This document shows positions 24,744 through 33,393 of a stretch of DNA of 64,000 bases, in pieces; position 1 is the stretch's first letter; the number at the start of each line of letters is the position of its first letter. The notes under the pieces are model-generated. The model was not told where the DNA came from. It searched no databases and saw only the letters and a program-made list of their open reading frames with translations. Source of the DNA: Darwinimomas sp045600945 (lineage in GTDB: Bacteria > Bacillota > Clostridia > Lachnospirales > Lachnospiraceae); contig JAZRYX010000078.1 of the NCBI GenBank assembly GCA_045600945.1, forward strand, positions 95,859-159,858. Reading direction: 5' to 3'. The translations under genes and the position numbers were made by a program.

Positions 24744-25010
24744 ATGATTACAAAAGAAAAAAAGACAGCTGTTATTAATGAGTTTGCACGTAAGGAAGGT
24801 GATACAGGTTCACCGGAGGTTCAGGTTGCTATTCTTACAGCAAGAATAGAAGAACTTAACGCGCATCTTTCACAGAATCCAAAGGATTTCCATTCAAGAA
24901 GAGGACTTCTTAAGATGGTTGGTCAGAGAAGAGGACTTCTTAAATATCTTAAGAACAAAGATATTGAAGCATATAGAGCTCTTATCGAGAAACTTGGTTT
25001 AAGAAAGTAA
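24744..25010 (+). CDS. rpsO: 30S ribosomal protein uS15
   Basis: 88-residue ribosomal protein, full length. It begins MITKEKKTAVINEFARKEGD and contains the family blocks TGSPEVQVAILT, FHSRRGLLKMVGQRRGLL and YRALIEKLGLRK. It binds helices 20-22 of 16S rRNA early in 30S assembly. AAGGAG lies at the right distance. rpsO-pnp adjacency is near universal. Confidence 0.98.
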   Translation: MITKEKKTAVINEFARKEGDTGSPEVQVAILTARIEELNAHLSQNPKDFHSRRGLLKMVGQRRGLLKYLKNKDIEAYRALIEKLGLRK

Positions 25011-25021
25011 TTGAACTGATA

Positions 25022-25047
25022 GGGTGGAGATTCATCTCCACCCTTTT
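25022..25047 (+). terminator. Intrinsic terminator/attenuator between rpsO and pnp
   Basis: GGGTGGAGA and TCTCCACCC form a nine-base perfect stem with loop TTCA, then TTTT. With only four T residues it may be partial, letting some transcripts into pnp. Confidence 0.75.
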
Positions 25048-25093
25048 ATGCTAATAGATGGGGAGAAAAGAAGGAGTAAAGAAGGAGAAAATA

Positions 25094-27220
25094 ATGAGTA
25101 GTTTTAAGAGTTTTAGCATGGATCTTGCCGGACGAACACTTACTGTTGATGTAGGTCGTGTGGCTAAACAGGCCAATGGTGCTGCACTTATGCATTACGG
25201 TGAAACAGTTGTATTATCAACAGCCACCGCATCTGACAGCCCAAGAGAAGGCGTTGACTTTTTCCCGCTTTCGGTAGAATACGAAGAGAAAATGTACGCT
25301 GTCGGAAAGATTCCCGGTGGTTTCAACAAACGTGAGGGTAAGGCAAGTGAGAATGCCATTCTTACAAGCCGTGTTATCGATCGTCCGATGAGGCCCCTTT
25401 TTCCGAAGGATTATCGCAATGATGTCACTTTGAATAACCTTGTAATGTCGGTTGATGAGAATTGCTCACCGGAATTGACAGCTATGCTTGGCTCAGCTAT
25501 TGCAACTGCCATTTCAGATATTCCTTTTGACGGACCTTGTGCTACTACACAGGTCGGTCTTATAGATGGAGAATTTATTATTAATCCGACACAGAAGCAG
25601 ATGGTTGTATCAGACCTTAAACTTACTGTTGCATCAACCAGAGATAAAGTCATCATGATTGAAGCGGGAGCAAATGAAGTTCCTGAGGCAAAGATGATTG
25701 AAGCCATTTATAAGGCAGATGATGTAAACAAACAGATCATTTCTTTTATTGATGAGATTGTAGCAGCGTGCGGTAAAGAAAAACACTCTTATGAAAGTTG
25801 TGCAATTCCGGAAGAAATGTTTGATGCAATGAAGCAAATTATTTCTCCTGAAAGAATGGAAGAAGCTGTTTTTACGGATGACAAGCAAAAGAGAGAAAGT
25901 AACATATCCGAACTTAAAGATGAGCTTATGTCTGCTGCTGCAGAATGGGATGAGAGCTGGATAGCACTTATACCTGACGCAATGTATCAATATGAAAAGA
26001 AAACTGTAAGAAAGATGATTCTTAAAGATCATAAGCGTCCTGATGGTCGTGAAATAACTCAAATACGTCCATTAGCTGCTGAGGTTGATATTATTCCAAG
26101 AGTACATGGATCTGCCATGTTTACCAGAGGACAGACACAAATATGTGATATATGTACACTTGCTCCGCTTTCAGAAGTGCAGAAATTAGATGGTCTTGAT
26201 CCTTATTCAACATATAAGAGATATCTACATCATTATAATTTCCCGGCATATTCAGTTGGTGAGACAAAAGTTTCAAGAGGTCCCGGACGCAGGGAAATAG
26301 GTCATGGTGCACTTGCAGAAAGAGCACTTATTCCGGTTCTTCCCTCAGAAGAAGAATTCCCATATGCTATTCGCTGTGTATCAGAGACATTTGAATCTAA
26401 CGGTTCCACATCAATGGGATCTACCTGTGCTTCCTGTATGTCACTGATGGCAGCCGGCGTTCCGATTAAGAAGATGGTTGCAGGTATCAGCTGTGGTCTT
26501 GTTACAGGTGATACGGATGATGATTTCATCCTTCTTACCGATATTCAGGGACTTGAGGATTTCTTTGGAGATATGGATTTCAAAGTAACCGGTACTGATG
26601 ATGGTATCACAGCTATTCAGATGGATATCAAAATCCATGGTCTTACAAGACCTATCGTTGAAGGTGCTATTGCAAGATGTAAAGAGGCGCGCACCTTTAT
26701 TATGGAAACCTGTATGAAGCCGGCTATTTCCGAACCGAGAAAAGAAGTCAGCGAATATGCACCAAAAATTGAGCAGATATCGATTGATCCTCAGAAAATC
26801 GGTGATGTTGTCGGAAAACAGGGCAAAACAATCAATAAGATTATTGAGGAAACCGGCGTAAAAATCGATATAGATGAAGATGGCATGGTAAGCGTTTCAG
26901 GAACAGATAAAGAAATGATTGCCAAGGCAATTGAAATCATCAGAAATATTGTTACTGATCTTGAAGTAGGTATGGTTCTTAACGGTAAAGTAACAAGAAT
27001 ACTTGAATTCGGTGCATTTGTAGAATTTGCACCGGGTAAAGAAGGTATGATTCATATTTCAAAGCTTGCCGACAGAAGAGTAGGCAAAGTGGAGGATGTT
27101 GTTAATATCGGTGATCAGGTTACTGCAAAGGTTATTAAGATTGATGCTATGCGCGGAAGAGTCGATCTCAGCATGCGTCCATCGGATATAGCAGCCGATA
27201 CTACAAACGTTGCAGATTAA
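25094..27220 (+). CDS. pnp: Polyribonucleotide nucleotidyltransferase (PNPase)
   Basis: Phosphorolytic 3'-5' exoribonuclease (708 residues). Two RNase PH-like domains (about 10-230 and 310-540) with the catalytic FTRGQTQ region and the GDMDFKVTGTDDGITAIQMD block. A KH domain (about 555-620: IGDVVGKQGKTINKIIEETG) and an S1 domain (about 625-695: GKVTRILEFGAFVEFAPGKE) follow. The ATG at 25094 is preferred because AAGGAG lies just upstream and the family start SFKSFSMDLAGRTL follows; the longer frame from 25058 overlaps the leader. Confidence 0.97.
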   Translation: MSSFKSFSMDLAGRTLTVDVGRVAKQANGAALMHYGETVVLSTATASDSPREGVDFFPLSVEYEEKMYAVGKIPGGFNKREGKASENAILTSRVIDRPMRPLFPKDYRNDVTLNNLVMSVDENCSPELTAMLGSAIATAISDIPFDGPCATTQVGLIDGEFIINPTQKQMVVSDLKLTVASTRDKVIMIEAGANEVPEAKMIEAIYKADDVNKQIISFIDEIVAACGKEKHSYESCAIPEEMFDAMKQIISPERMEEAVFTDDKQKRESNISELKDELMSAAAEWDESWIALIPDAMYQYEKKTVRKMILKDHKRPDGREITQIRPLAAEVDIIPRVHGSAMFTRGQTQICDICTLAPLSEVQKLDGLDPYSTYKRYLHHYNFPAYSVGETKVSRGPGRREIGHGALAERALIPVLPSEEEFPYAIRCVSETFESNGSTSMGSTCASCMSLMAAGVPIKKMVAGISCGLVTGDTDDDFILLTDIQGLEDFFGDMDFKVTGTDDGITAIQMDIKIHGLTRPIVEGAIARCKEARTFIMETCMKPAISEPRKEVSEYAPKIEQISIDPQKIGDVVGKQGKTINKIIEETGVKIDIDEDGMVSVSGTDKEMIAKAIEIIRNIVTDLEVGMVLNGKVTRILEFGAFVEFAPGKEGMIHISKLADRRVGKVEDVVNIGDQVTAKVIKIDAMRGRVDLSMRPSDIAADTTNVAD

Positions 27221-27255
27221 TTTTCACTTAGATATATCCGAAAGGAGCATAAGTT

Positions 27256-28611
27256 ATGGAAGATAAAGATTTAAAAAACGAAGAACTTATGCAGCTTGTC
27301 GAGGACAAGAAGTTTCGTATCCTAAAGGATGAATTATCAGAAATGAATGAGTTCGATGTGGCCGAGTTCATCGGTCAATTGGACCCTGAAAAGATGGTTG
27401 TCGTATTCCGTATGCTTCCAAAGGAATTGGCAACTGATGTATTTGCGTGTCTTGAGTCGGATGTTCAGGAACGAATTATAAGTGACATCAATGATAAGGA
27501 ACTACATACTATCATTGAAGATCTTATGATTGATGATGCTGTAGATATGTTAGAGGAACTTCCCGCAAACATTGTTAAGCGTGTACTTCAGCAGGCAGCT
27601 CCGGGAACAAGGGCTCAGATTAACGAATTCCTTAAATATCCGGAGAACTCTGCGGGTTCAATCATGACCGCGGAGTATATCGGATTAAGGAAAACAATGT
27701 CGGTAGAGGAAGCATTTTCTTATATAAGAGCCTACGGAGAGGACAAGGAGATAATCTATACATGTTATGTTATGGATAACAAACGTAATCTTGAAGGTGT
27801 TGTTACCGTAAAGGATCTCCTTATGAATTCCTATGATACTTTGATTGAAAGCATCATGGATACTCATGTTATCAAGGCTGTTACGACACAGGATCGTGAG
27901 GAAGTTGTAGAGTTATTTAATAAATACGACCTGATGGCACTTCCTGTTGTTGATCACGAGAATAGACTTGTTGGTATCGTTACGGTTGATGATGTTGTCG
28001 ATGTAATGGAAGAGGAGGCAACGGAAGACTTTGAAAAGATGGCAGCTATGCTTCCATCGGAAAAGCCTTATTTAAAGATGTCTGTCTTTGAAATCGCTAA
28101 GAAAAGGATTCCATGGCTTTTGATACTCATGATCAGCTCTATGATTACCGGAACGATTCTTTCAAAATATGAAGTTGCATTTCAGGTTCTTCCTATTCTT
28201 GTAACATTTATACCTATGCTTATGGATACAGGAGGAAATGCCGGATCACAAGCATCTACAACTATTATAAGAGGTATGGCAGTCGGCGAAATCGCTCTTT
28301 CGGATGTACTGAAAGCATGGTGGAAAGAAGTTCGTATTGCCGTTATATGCGGATTTGTACTAAGTGTAGTCAATTTTATCAGACTGTTGATTCAGTTTCC
28401 GGGACAGGAATTAGTTTCGCTTACAGTTGTGCTCAGTTTATTTATAACTGTAATTATTGCAAAATCATTAGGATGTCTGCTTCCCATGGGTGCAAAAAAG
28501 TTGCATCTTGATCCGGCAATTATGGCTTCTCCGCTTATCACTACTCTTGTAGATGCAATCAGTCTTACGATATATTTCGGTCTGGCAGTTGCTTTATTAA
28601 AGATATATTAA
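27256..28611 (+). CDS. mgtE: Magnesium transporter MgtE
   Basis: Mg2+ channel of 451 residues. Cytosolic N domain (about 1-130), tandem CBS domains (about 135-255, ending GIVTVDDVVDVMEEEATEDFEKMAAM), connecting helix and five membrane spans (about 280-450). The pore-region signature PMLMDTGGNAGSQASTTIIRG is intact. Ribosome site AAAGGAG is well placed. No M-box riboswitch can be fitted in the 35-base gap to pnp, so regulation is probably by its own N/CBS Mg sensors. Confidence 0.95.
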   Translation: MEDKDLKNEELMQLVEDKKFRILKDELSEMNEFDVAEFIGQLDPEKMVVVFRMLPKELATDVFACLESDVQERIISDINDKELHTIIEDLMIDDAVDMLEELPANIVKRVLQQAAPGTRAQINEFLKYPENSAGSIMTAEYIGLRKTMSVEEAFSYIRAYGEDKEIIYTCYVMDNKRNLEGVVTVKDLLMNSYDTLIESIMDTHVIKAVTTQDREEVVELFNKYDLMALPVVDHENRLVGIVTVDDVVDVMEEEATEDFEKMAAMLPSEKPYLKMSVFEIAKKRIPWLLILMISSMITGTILSKYEVAFQVLPILVTFIPMLMDTGGNAGSQASTTIIRGMAVGEIALSDVLKAWWKEVRIAVICGFVLSVVNFIRLLIQFPGQELVSLTVVLSLFITVIIAKSLGCLLPMGAKKLHLDPAIMASPLITTLVDAISLTIYFGLAVALLKIY

Positions 28612-28666
28612 TCAGATACTATTTTGTTTTTGTCAGGTTCCCGGTAGCATTAGGGAGAAGGGATTA

Positions 28667-28694
28667 ATTCGATTTATCGGTATAATAATCGAAT
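28667..28694 (+). promoter_or_regulatory. Inverted repeat flanking a TATAAT box upstream of the PP2C phosphatase gene
   Basis: ATTCGATT (28667-28674) and AATCGAAT (28687-28694) are perfect inverted half-sites separated by 12 bases that contain TATAAT at 28681-28686. No good -35 is seen 16-18 bases before. The arrangement suits a regulator-dependent promoter or an operator over the -10. Inference only. Confidence 0.45.
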
Positions 28695-28706
28695 GAGCGT
28701 GTTTAA

Positions 28707-30173
28707 GTGTTGCTAAAAGATGCAAAATCGAGGATGCAGGCGGCTATGGAAGAAGCGCAGGCATCCGGAGACAGCTTTAAAGTCAATGAAATAACGGCAA
28801 ATGTAATGGTTGGCGTTACAATGTTTATTGTATTTGTCGTAATGATTTTATGCCTGATTCTCAATGAACTTGGTGTTTTTACAGCTACAAAGTCTGTAAT
28901 GCGTATGGCAGTTGTCTGCGCAGGAATAGTCGGACTTCCCGTTACTATTCTTAATACAGTTTTTGTAGGTGCAAAACCATGGATGAAATGGCCTCTTATG
29001 ATAAGCCTCATTCTGACATGTGCAATACTTGCGGCTACTTTGGGGCATAATGTCACACTGGTTATGGTATTTTCTATTGTAGTTAGCACGAGATATTTTG
29101 ACGAAAAGTATACAACTTGGGTATCTCTTATCACAATATTCTTTTTTGCTATAGCAAGCTATTTGAATGGAATAGTCGGAATAACCAATCTTAATATGGT
29201 AAAGTTTCCTGATGGCGCGCTTCTTATGATAATGCCCGGAGAATCGCTAAGGGACGCTATTGCTACTAGCGGATCATTTAATGAGTCAGTTTATGTTAGA
29301 AGTCTCTTTTTGAATGATTTTCTTCCGCGCTGTTTTGTTTTTCTTGCTTTAACGGTAAGCTGCAGATACGTTGCAAAACGGGGAAGAGATATGATATTAC
29401 TGCAAAGCGAGACATCAAAGAAAGCATCCCGTATAGAAACTGAGCTTGACCTGGCAACAAAAATTCAGACAAGCATGCTTCCCTGTATTTTTCCGGCATT
29501 TCCGGATCATGAGAACATTGATCTTTATGCGCAGTATCATCCCGCAAAAGAAGTAGGCGGTGACTTCTATGATTATTTTGACATTGACAAGACTCATATC
29601 GGTCTTGTAATTGCTGATGTATCCGGAAAGGGAGTCGGCGCAGCACTTTTTATGACGATTTCAAAGACAGTATTAAAGAACCAACTTCTTCTTGGATTAA
29701 CACCCGAAGAAGCAATCAAAAATGCTAATCGACAGCTTTGTGAAAATAATGATGCTAATTTATTCGTCACGTGTTGGGCTGGTGTATATAACACGGATAC
29801 CGGGATGCTGACATTTGTAAATGCAGGGCATAATCCTCCTGTACTAATCAGAGATAATGGCAAACCTGAGTTTATTAAGCAACATCATGGTTTTGTTCTT
29901 GCCGGTTTGGAGAATTTTAACTATAAAGAAGAGAGTTTACAACTCTTCGCCGGAGATGAACTTATATTCTATACCGATGGTGTAACAGAAGCAACAAATG
30001 TTTCGGATGAATTGTACGGAGAAGACCGTCTCGTTTCATGCCTGGATCGCTGTAAAGATCTGGAACTTATCAAACAGGTTGGTTTTCTCAAGAATGATAT
30101 CGACACGTTTGTCGGAGGTCGCGAACCATTTGATGATATTACAATTATGGGAGTCAAGATTCACACCGTTTAA
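28707..30173 (+). CDS. Membrane-bound PP2C (SpoIIE/RsbU-type) serine phosphatase
   Basis: 488 residues. The first 215 hold about five or six hydrophobic spans (a sensor-like membrane region of unrecognised type). A short helix-rich linker (SKKASRIETELDLATKIQTSMLP) leads to the phosphatase domain (about 255-485) with VGGDFYDYF, VIADVSGKGVGAALFM, NAGHNPPVL, FYTDGVTEA and FDDITIMG. Such proteins dephosphorylate anti-anti-sigma factors, but no sigma or anti-sigma gene is adjacent. The start is uncertain: GTG at 28707 has no good ribosome site and ATGs at 28734 and 28746 are alternatives. Confidence 0.88.
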   Translation: MLLKDAKSRMQAAMEEAQASGDSFKVNEITANVMVGVTMFIVFVVMILCLILNELGVFTATKSVMRMAVVCAGIVGLPVTILNTVFVGAKPWMKWPLMISLILTCAILAATLGHNVTLVMVFSIVVSTRYFDEKYTTWVSLITIFFFAIASYLNGIVGITNLNMVKFPDGALLMIMPGESLRDAIATSGSFNESVYVRSLFLNDFLPRCFVFLALTVSCRYVAKRGRDMILLQSETSKKASRIETELDLATKIQTSMLPCIFPAFPDHENIDLYAQYHPAKEVGGDFYDYFDIDKTHIGLVIADVSGKGVGAALFMTISKTVLKNQLLLGLTPEEAIKNANRQLCENNDANLFVTCWAGVYNTDTGMLTFVNAGHNPPVLIRDNGKPEFIKQHHGFVLAGLENFNYKEESLQLFAGDELIFYTDGVTEATNVSDELYGEDRLVSCLDRCKDLELIKQVGFLKNDIDTFVGGREPFDDITIMGVKIHTV

Positions 30174-30214
30174 TACAATTTTTTGAAATAATATTTCTGG
30201 AGTATAGTCAAATA

Positions 30215-30261
30215 CCTGTTATAAACAGGAGAAAGGAATTATCCAATTTGTTATATTGGAT
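30215..30261 (+). promoter_or_regulatory. Two small hairpins in the thrS leader
   Basis: CCTGTT/AACAGG (30215-30229, loop ATA) directly before an AGGAGAAAGG stretch, and ATCCAA/TTGGAT (30241-30261, loop of nine) just before the ATG. No T-box (no AGGGTGGNACCGCG-like motif, no room) is present, unlike many Firmicutes thrS genes. A translational control role is possible but unproven. Confidence 0.35.
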
Positions 30262-30271
30262 AGGCAAAAAA

Positions 30272-32050
30272 ATGAAAGTTATTTATAATGACGGTACTGT
30301 AAATGAGTGTCCAAAGGAAGAAGAGTTACATGTCATAAGACATACAGCTGCTCATATCATGGCACAGGCTATTAAGAGATTATATCCTCAGGCTGATTTC
30401 GGGTATGGTCCCGCAACTGATAATGGTTTCTATTACGATGTGGATCTGGGTGATATGACACTTAGTGATGATGACTTGCCCAAAATAGAAGCAGAAATGA
30501 AGAAGATTACCAAAGAGAATCTTCCGATAAAGGCCTATATTCTTCCGAGACCTGAAGCAATAAAGTTAATGCAGGAAAGAGGAGAAAAGTACAAAGTCGA
30601 GCATATTAATGATCTTCCTGATGATGCGCAGATCAGCTTTTATCAGCAGGGTGAATATATTGATATGTGTGTTGGTCCTCACCTCACATATACAAAAGCC
30701 CTTAAAGCCTTTAAACTTACACAAGTTAGCGGTGCTTACTGGAAAGCAGATAAAAACAATAAAATGCTTACCAGAATAAATGGTATTGCTTTCGGAACCC
30801 AGGAAGAACTGGATTCTTATGTTAAGCTTATGGAAGAAGCTGCTCGCCGCGACCATAGGAAAATCGGAAAAGATATGAAGCTTTTCATGCTCAGAGATGA
30901 AGCTCCCGGATTCCCGTTTTTCCTTCCTAACGGAATGACACTTAAAAATGAACTTATTAATTATTGGAGAGATCTTCATAAAGCAAATGGATACGTTGAA
31001 TTGTCAACCCCGCTGATTATGAATCGTCATCTTTGGGAAACCTCAGGTCATTGGGATCATTACAAAGATAATATGTATTCAACAATAATTGATGATGAGG
31101 TGTATTGTATTAAACCGATGAATTGTCCCGGTGGCGTTATGGTATACGCAAATGAACCTCATTCATATAAGGAATTACCGATTAGAGCTGCTGAACTCGG
31201 CGTTGTGCATCGTCATGAACTGAAAGGTGCTTTACATGGTCTTTTCAGAGTTCGTTGTTTTACTCAGGATGATGCTCATATCTTTATGCGTCAGGATCAG
31301 ATTCAGGATGAAATAATGAAGGTGGTTCACCTGATAAACGAAGTATATACCAAATTCGGGTTCAAATATTTTATAGAATTATCTACAAGACCGGAAAATT
31401 CAATGGGTTCTGATGAAGATTGGGAAGCTGCTACTAACGGATTAAAATCAGCTCTTGAGAAGTTGGGATTAGACTATATAATCAATGAAGGAGACGGAGC
31501 ATTCTACGGACCAAAGATAGATTTCCACCTTCAGGATTCAATCGGAAGGACATGGCAATGTGGTACTATTCAGCTTGATTTCCAGATGCCTTTGAACTTC
31601 AACCTTGAGTATAACGATGAAAATGATATAAAACAACGTCCGGTTATGATACATAGAGTTTGTTTCGGATCCATTGAAAGATTCATCGGTATACTGACAG
31701 AGCACTTTGCAGGTAAGTTCCCGGTATGGCTTGCTCCTGTACAAGTAAAAGTACTTCCGGTTTCAGATAAATCAAATGATTATGCTGAAAAAGTTTATAT
31801 TACACTTAAAGATGAAGGTGTCAGGGCAGTTCTTGATGACAGAGATGAAAAAATCGGTTATAAGATTAGAGAAGCCCAAATGGTAGACAGAGCTCCATAT
31901 ATGTTAATTCTCGGTCAAAAAGAAGTAGAGGATGGCACGGTAAGTATAAGATCAAGAGATACGGGAGAGACCGTTACCATGAAACTAGATGAATTTAAAT
32001 CCAAACTGCTTGATCAGATCAGAACACGTGAAACAGTAGTTCCACAGTAA
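30272..32050 (+). CDS. thrS: Threonyl-tRNA synthetase without TGS domain
   Basis: Class II synthetase, 592 residues from the ATG at 30272. The editing N2 domain has RHTAAHIMAQAI and CVGPHL (His, His, Cys, His cluster); the catalytic core has MNCPGG (about 285), FRVRCFTQDDAHIF and GSIERFIGILTEH; the anticodon-binding domain is about 490-590. The usual 60-residue N-terminal TGS domain is absent: the protein starts a few residues before the editing domain, so it is a TGS-less variant. A TTG start 24 bases earlier is possible. thrS-infC-rpmI-rplT order is conserved. Confidence 0.94.
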   Translation: MKVIYNDGTVNECPKEEELHVIRHTAAHIMAQAIKRLYPQADFGYGPATDNGFYYDVDLGDMTLSDDDLPKIEAEMKKITKENLPIKAYILPRPEAIKLMQERGEKYKVEHINDLPDDAQISFYQQGEYIDMCVGPHLTYTKALKAFKLTQVSGAYWKADKNNKMLTRINGIAFGTQEELDSYVKLMEEAARRDHRKIGKDMKLFMLRDEAPGFPFFLPNGMTLKNELINYWRDLHKANGYVELSTPLIMNRHLWETSGHWDHYKDNMYSTIIDDEVYCIKPMNCPGGVMVYANEPHSYKELPIRAAELGVVHRHELKGALHGLFRVRCFTQDDAHIFMRQDQIQDEIMKVVHLINEVYTKFGFKYFIELSTRPENSMGSDEDWEAATNGLKSALEKLGLDYIINEGDGAFYGPKIDFHLQDSIGRTWQCGTIQLDFQMPLNFNLEYNDENDIKQRPVMIHRVCFGSIERFIGILTEHFAGKFPVWLAPVQVKVLPVSDKSNDYAEKVYITLKDEGVRAVLDDRDEKIGYKIREAQMVDRAPYMLILGQKEVEDGTVSIRSRDTGETVTMKLDEFKSKLLDQIRTRETVVPQ

Positions 32051-32066
32051 TAGATTTTCAATATAC

Positions 32067-32105
32067 TTGACACAACGCTGGTATTTTGTTAAAATATCAG
32101 CGTTG
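32067..32105 (+). promoter_or_regulatory. infC operon promoter overlapped by a 33-base palindrome
   Basis: TTGACA (32067-32072), exact 17-base spacer and TAAAAT (32090-32095). From 32073 to 32105 the DNA is a near-perfect palindrome: CAACGCTG...CAGCGTTG outer arms and ATTTT/AAAAT inner arms, 15 pairs with one G-T, loop GTT. It covers spacer, -10 and likely start site. There is no T run after it, so it does not look like a thrS terminator. Confidence 0.75.
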
Positions 32106-32109
32106 TAAA

Positions 32110-32236
32110 AAAGAAAGCAGACTTTCGTCTCACCTCGGCACACAAGTGACCCTGGTTCATAGTTCCGATTATGGGATACTTTTGGCGGATAGTTTGTTTT
32201 CTATCGGCTTTTTTAATTTATACGGAGGTAAAAACA
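32110..32236 (+). ncRNA. L20-leader-like 5' UTR of infC-rpmI-rplT
   Basis: About 125 bases between the promoter and infC with the layout of the Firmicutes L20 leader: structured GC-richer segment, then a terminator-like hairpin just before the infC ribosome site. In Bacillus, ribosomal protein L20 binds this leader and promotes premature termination. Family membership is inferred from position and the hairpin; a covariance-model search would decide. Confidence 0.6.
32184..32214 (+). terminator. Attenuator hairpin upstream of infC
   Basis: GCGGATAG (32185-32192) pairs with CTATCGGC (32201-32208) with one mismatch and a loop of eight, followed by T6 (32209-32214). It ends 10 bases before GGAGG of infC and fits a regulated terminator. 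Confidence 0.65.
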
Positions 32237-32746
32237 ATTAGCGAGCAATTAATAAACGAACAAATCAAAGCTACGGAAGTTCGTCTCATTGGTGAAGAGG
32301 GAGAACAGCTGGGTGTAGTTCCGATTTCGGAGGCATTACAGAAAGCAGATGAAGCAAACCTCGATCTTGTTCTTATAGCTCCAACGGCTGTTCCGCCGGT
32401 TTGCAAAATAATCGATTACGGAAAGTTCCGCTATGAAGCTGCAAGAAAAGAAAAAGATGCCAAAAAGAAGCAGAAGGTTATTGAGGTTAAAGAAGTCAGA
32501 TTATCACCCAATATCGATGATAATGACTTAAATACCAAAATTAGCGCTGCGAGGAAATTCCTTGAAAAAGGCAATAAAGTTAAGGTTTCTCTTAGATTCA
32601 GAGGAAGAGAGATTGCCAGAATGAATGCTTCCAAGTACATTCTTGATGAGTTCGCTGAGAAGCTTTCCGATATCTCAACAATTGATAAACCGTCAAAGGC
32701 TGAAGGAAGAAGTCTCGTGATGTTTTTAACTGCGAAGAAAAATTAA
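32237..32746 (+). CDS. infC: Translation initiation factor IF-3 (ATT start)
   Basis: IF-3 prevents premature subunit joining and discriminates against non-canonical starts. The protein begins (M)ISEQLINEQIKATEVRLIG, the normal family N-terminus, which places the start at ATT 32237, nine bases after GGAGG at 32224-32228. No ATG, GTG or TTG is available near it in frame; an ATG further upstream (32171) lies inside the leader hairpin region. AUU starts for infC are known to give autoregulation. 169 residues with VEVKEVRLSPNI and FRGREIARM blocks; rpmI and rplT follow. Confidence 0.95.
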   Translation: MSEQLINEQIKATEVRLIGEEGEQLGVVPISEALQKADEANLDLVLIAPTAVPPVCKIIDYGKFRYEAARKEKDAKKKQKVIEVKEVRLSPNIDDNDLNTKISAARKFLEKGNKVKVSLRFRGREIARMNASKYILDEFAEKLSDISTIDKPSKAEGRSLVMFLTAKKN

Positions 32747-32761
32747 GTGGAGGAATATGTT

Positions 32762-32959
32762 ATGCCAAAGGTAAAAACTAAAAGAGCGGCAGCAAAGAGA
32801 TTCAGTACTACAGGTACAGGCAAGTTAGTAAGAAATAAAGCTTATAAGTCACACATCTTAGCTAAGAAGTCTACTAAGAGAAAAAGAAATCTTAGAAAAG
32901 ACATTATAACTGACCCTACAAATGCACAGGTAATGAAGAAGTTATTACCATATCTGTAA
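32762..32959 (+). CDS. rpmI: 50S ribosomal protein bL35
   Basis: 65-residue basic protein: MPKVKTKRAAAKRFSTTGTG start, KRKRNLRKD centre and MKKLLPYL end, all typical of L35. The ATG at 32762 is eight bases after GTGGAGG; the longer frame from 32747 lacks a ribosome site. Co-transcribed with infC and rplT. Confidence 0.97.
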   Translation: MPKVKTKRAAAKRFSTTGTGKLVRNKAYKSHILAKKSTKRKRNLRKDIITDPTNAQVMKKLLPYL

Positions 32960-32997
32960 GAGTTGATTACTTATTAAGACGTAGGAGGACATAGAAA

Positions 32998-33345
32998 ATG
33001 GCAAGAATTAAAGGTGGTATGCATAGCAGAGCTAAGCATAATAGAGTTTTAAAAATGGCTAAGGGTTACAGAGGTGCCCGTAGTAAACAGTATAGAATTG
33101 CAAAGCAGTCAGTAATGAGAGCACTTACAAGTGCTTATAGAGGACGTAAAGAGAAGAAACGTCAGTTCAGACAGCTTTGGATTGCACGTATCAATGCTGC
33201 TTGTCGTATGAATGGTATTTCATACTCAAAGTTCATGTTTGGTCTTAAACAGAATAATATAGACATAAACAGAAAAATGCTTGCTGAGCTTGCAGTAAAT
33301 GATGCGGCCGGTTTCAAGGCACTTGTTGATAAGGTTAAAGCTTGA
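32998..33345 (+). CDS. rplT: 50S ribosomal protein bL20
   Basis: 115-residue protein needed early in 50S assembly and the likely repressor of this operon. MARIKGGMHSRAKHNRVLKM start, AKGYRGARSKQYRIAKQSV, and RDUF-free C-terminal globular part RINAACRMNGISYSKFM. Ribosome site GTAGGAGG. Followed by a strong terminator. Confidence 0.98.
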   Translation: MARIKGGMHSRAKHNRVLKMAKGYRGARSKQYRIAKQSVMRALTSAYRGRKEKKRQFRQLWIARINAACRMNGISYSKFMFGLKQNNIDINRKMLAELAVNDAAGFKALVDKVKA

Positions 33346-33361
33346 TATTTTCAATTAATAT

Positions 33362-33389
33362 AAAACAGGCGATTTGTATCGCCTGTTTT
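33362..33389. terminator. Bidirectional terminator between rplT and tRNA-Leu(CAG)
   Basis: Perfect 12-base stem AAAACAGGCGAT / ATCGCCTGTTTT with loop TTGT. T4 on the plus strand serves rplT and T4 on the minus strand serves the convergent tRNA gene. Confidence 0.85.
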
Positions 33390-33393
33390 ATTA

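Noticed and set aside
27221..27255. M-box magnesium riboswitch before mgtE.
   Set aside because: Only 35 bases separate pnp and mgtE.
30174..30271. T-box riboswitch before thrS.
   Set aside because: The gap is too short and the conserved T-box sequence is absent.
32073..32105. Intrinsic terminator of thrS.
   Set aside because: The palindrome is perfect but no T run follows on either strand; it overlaps the infC promoter instead.
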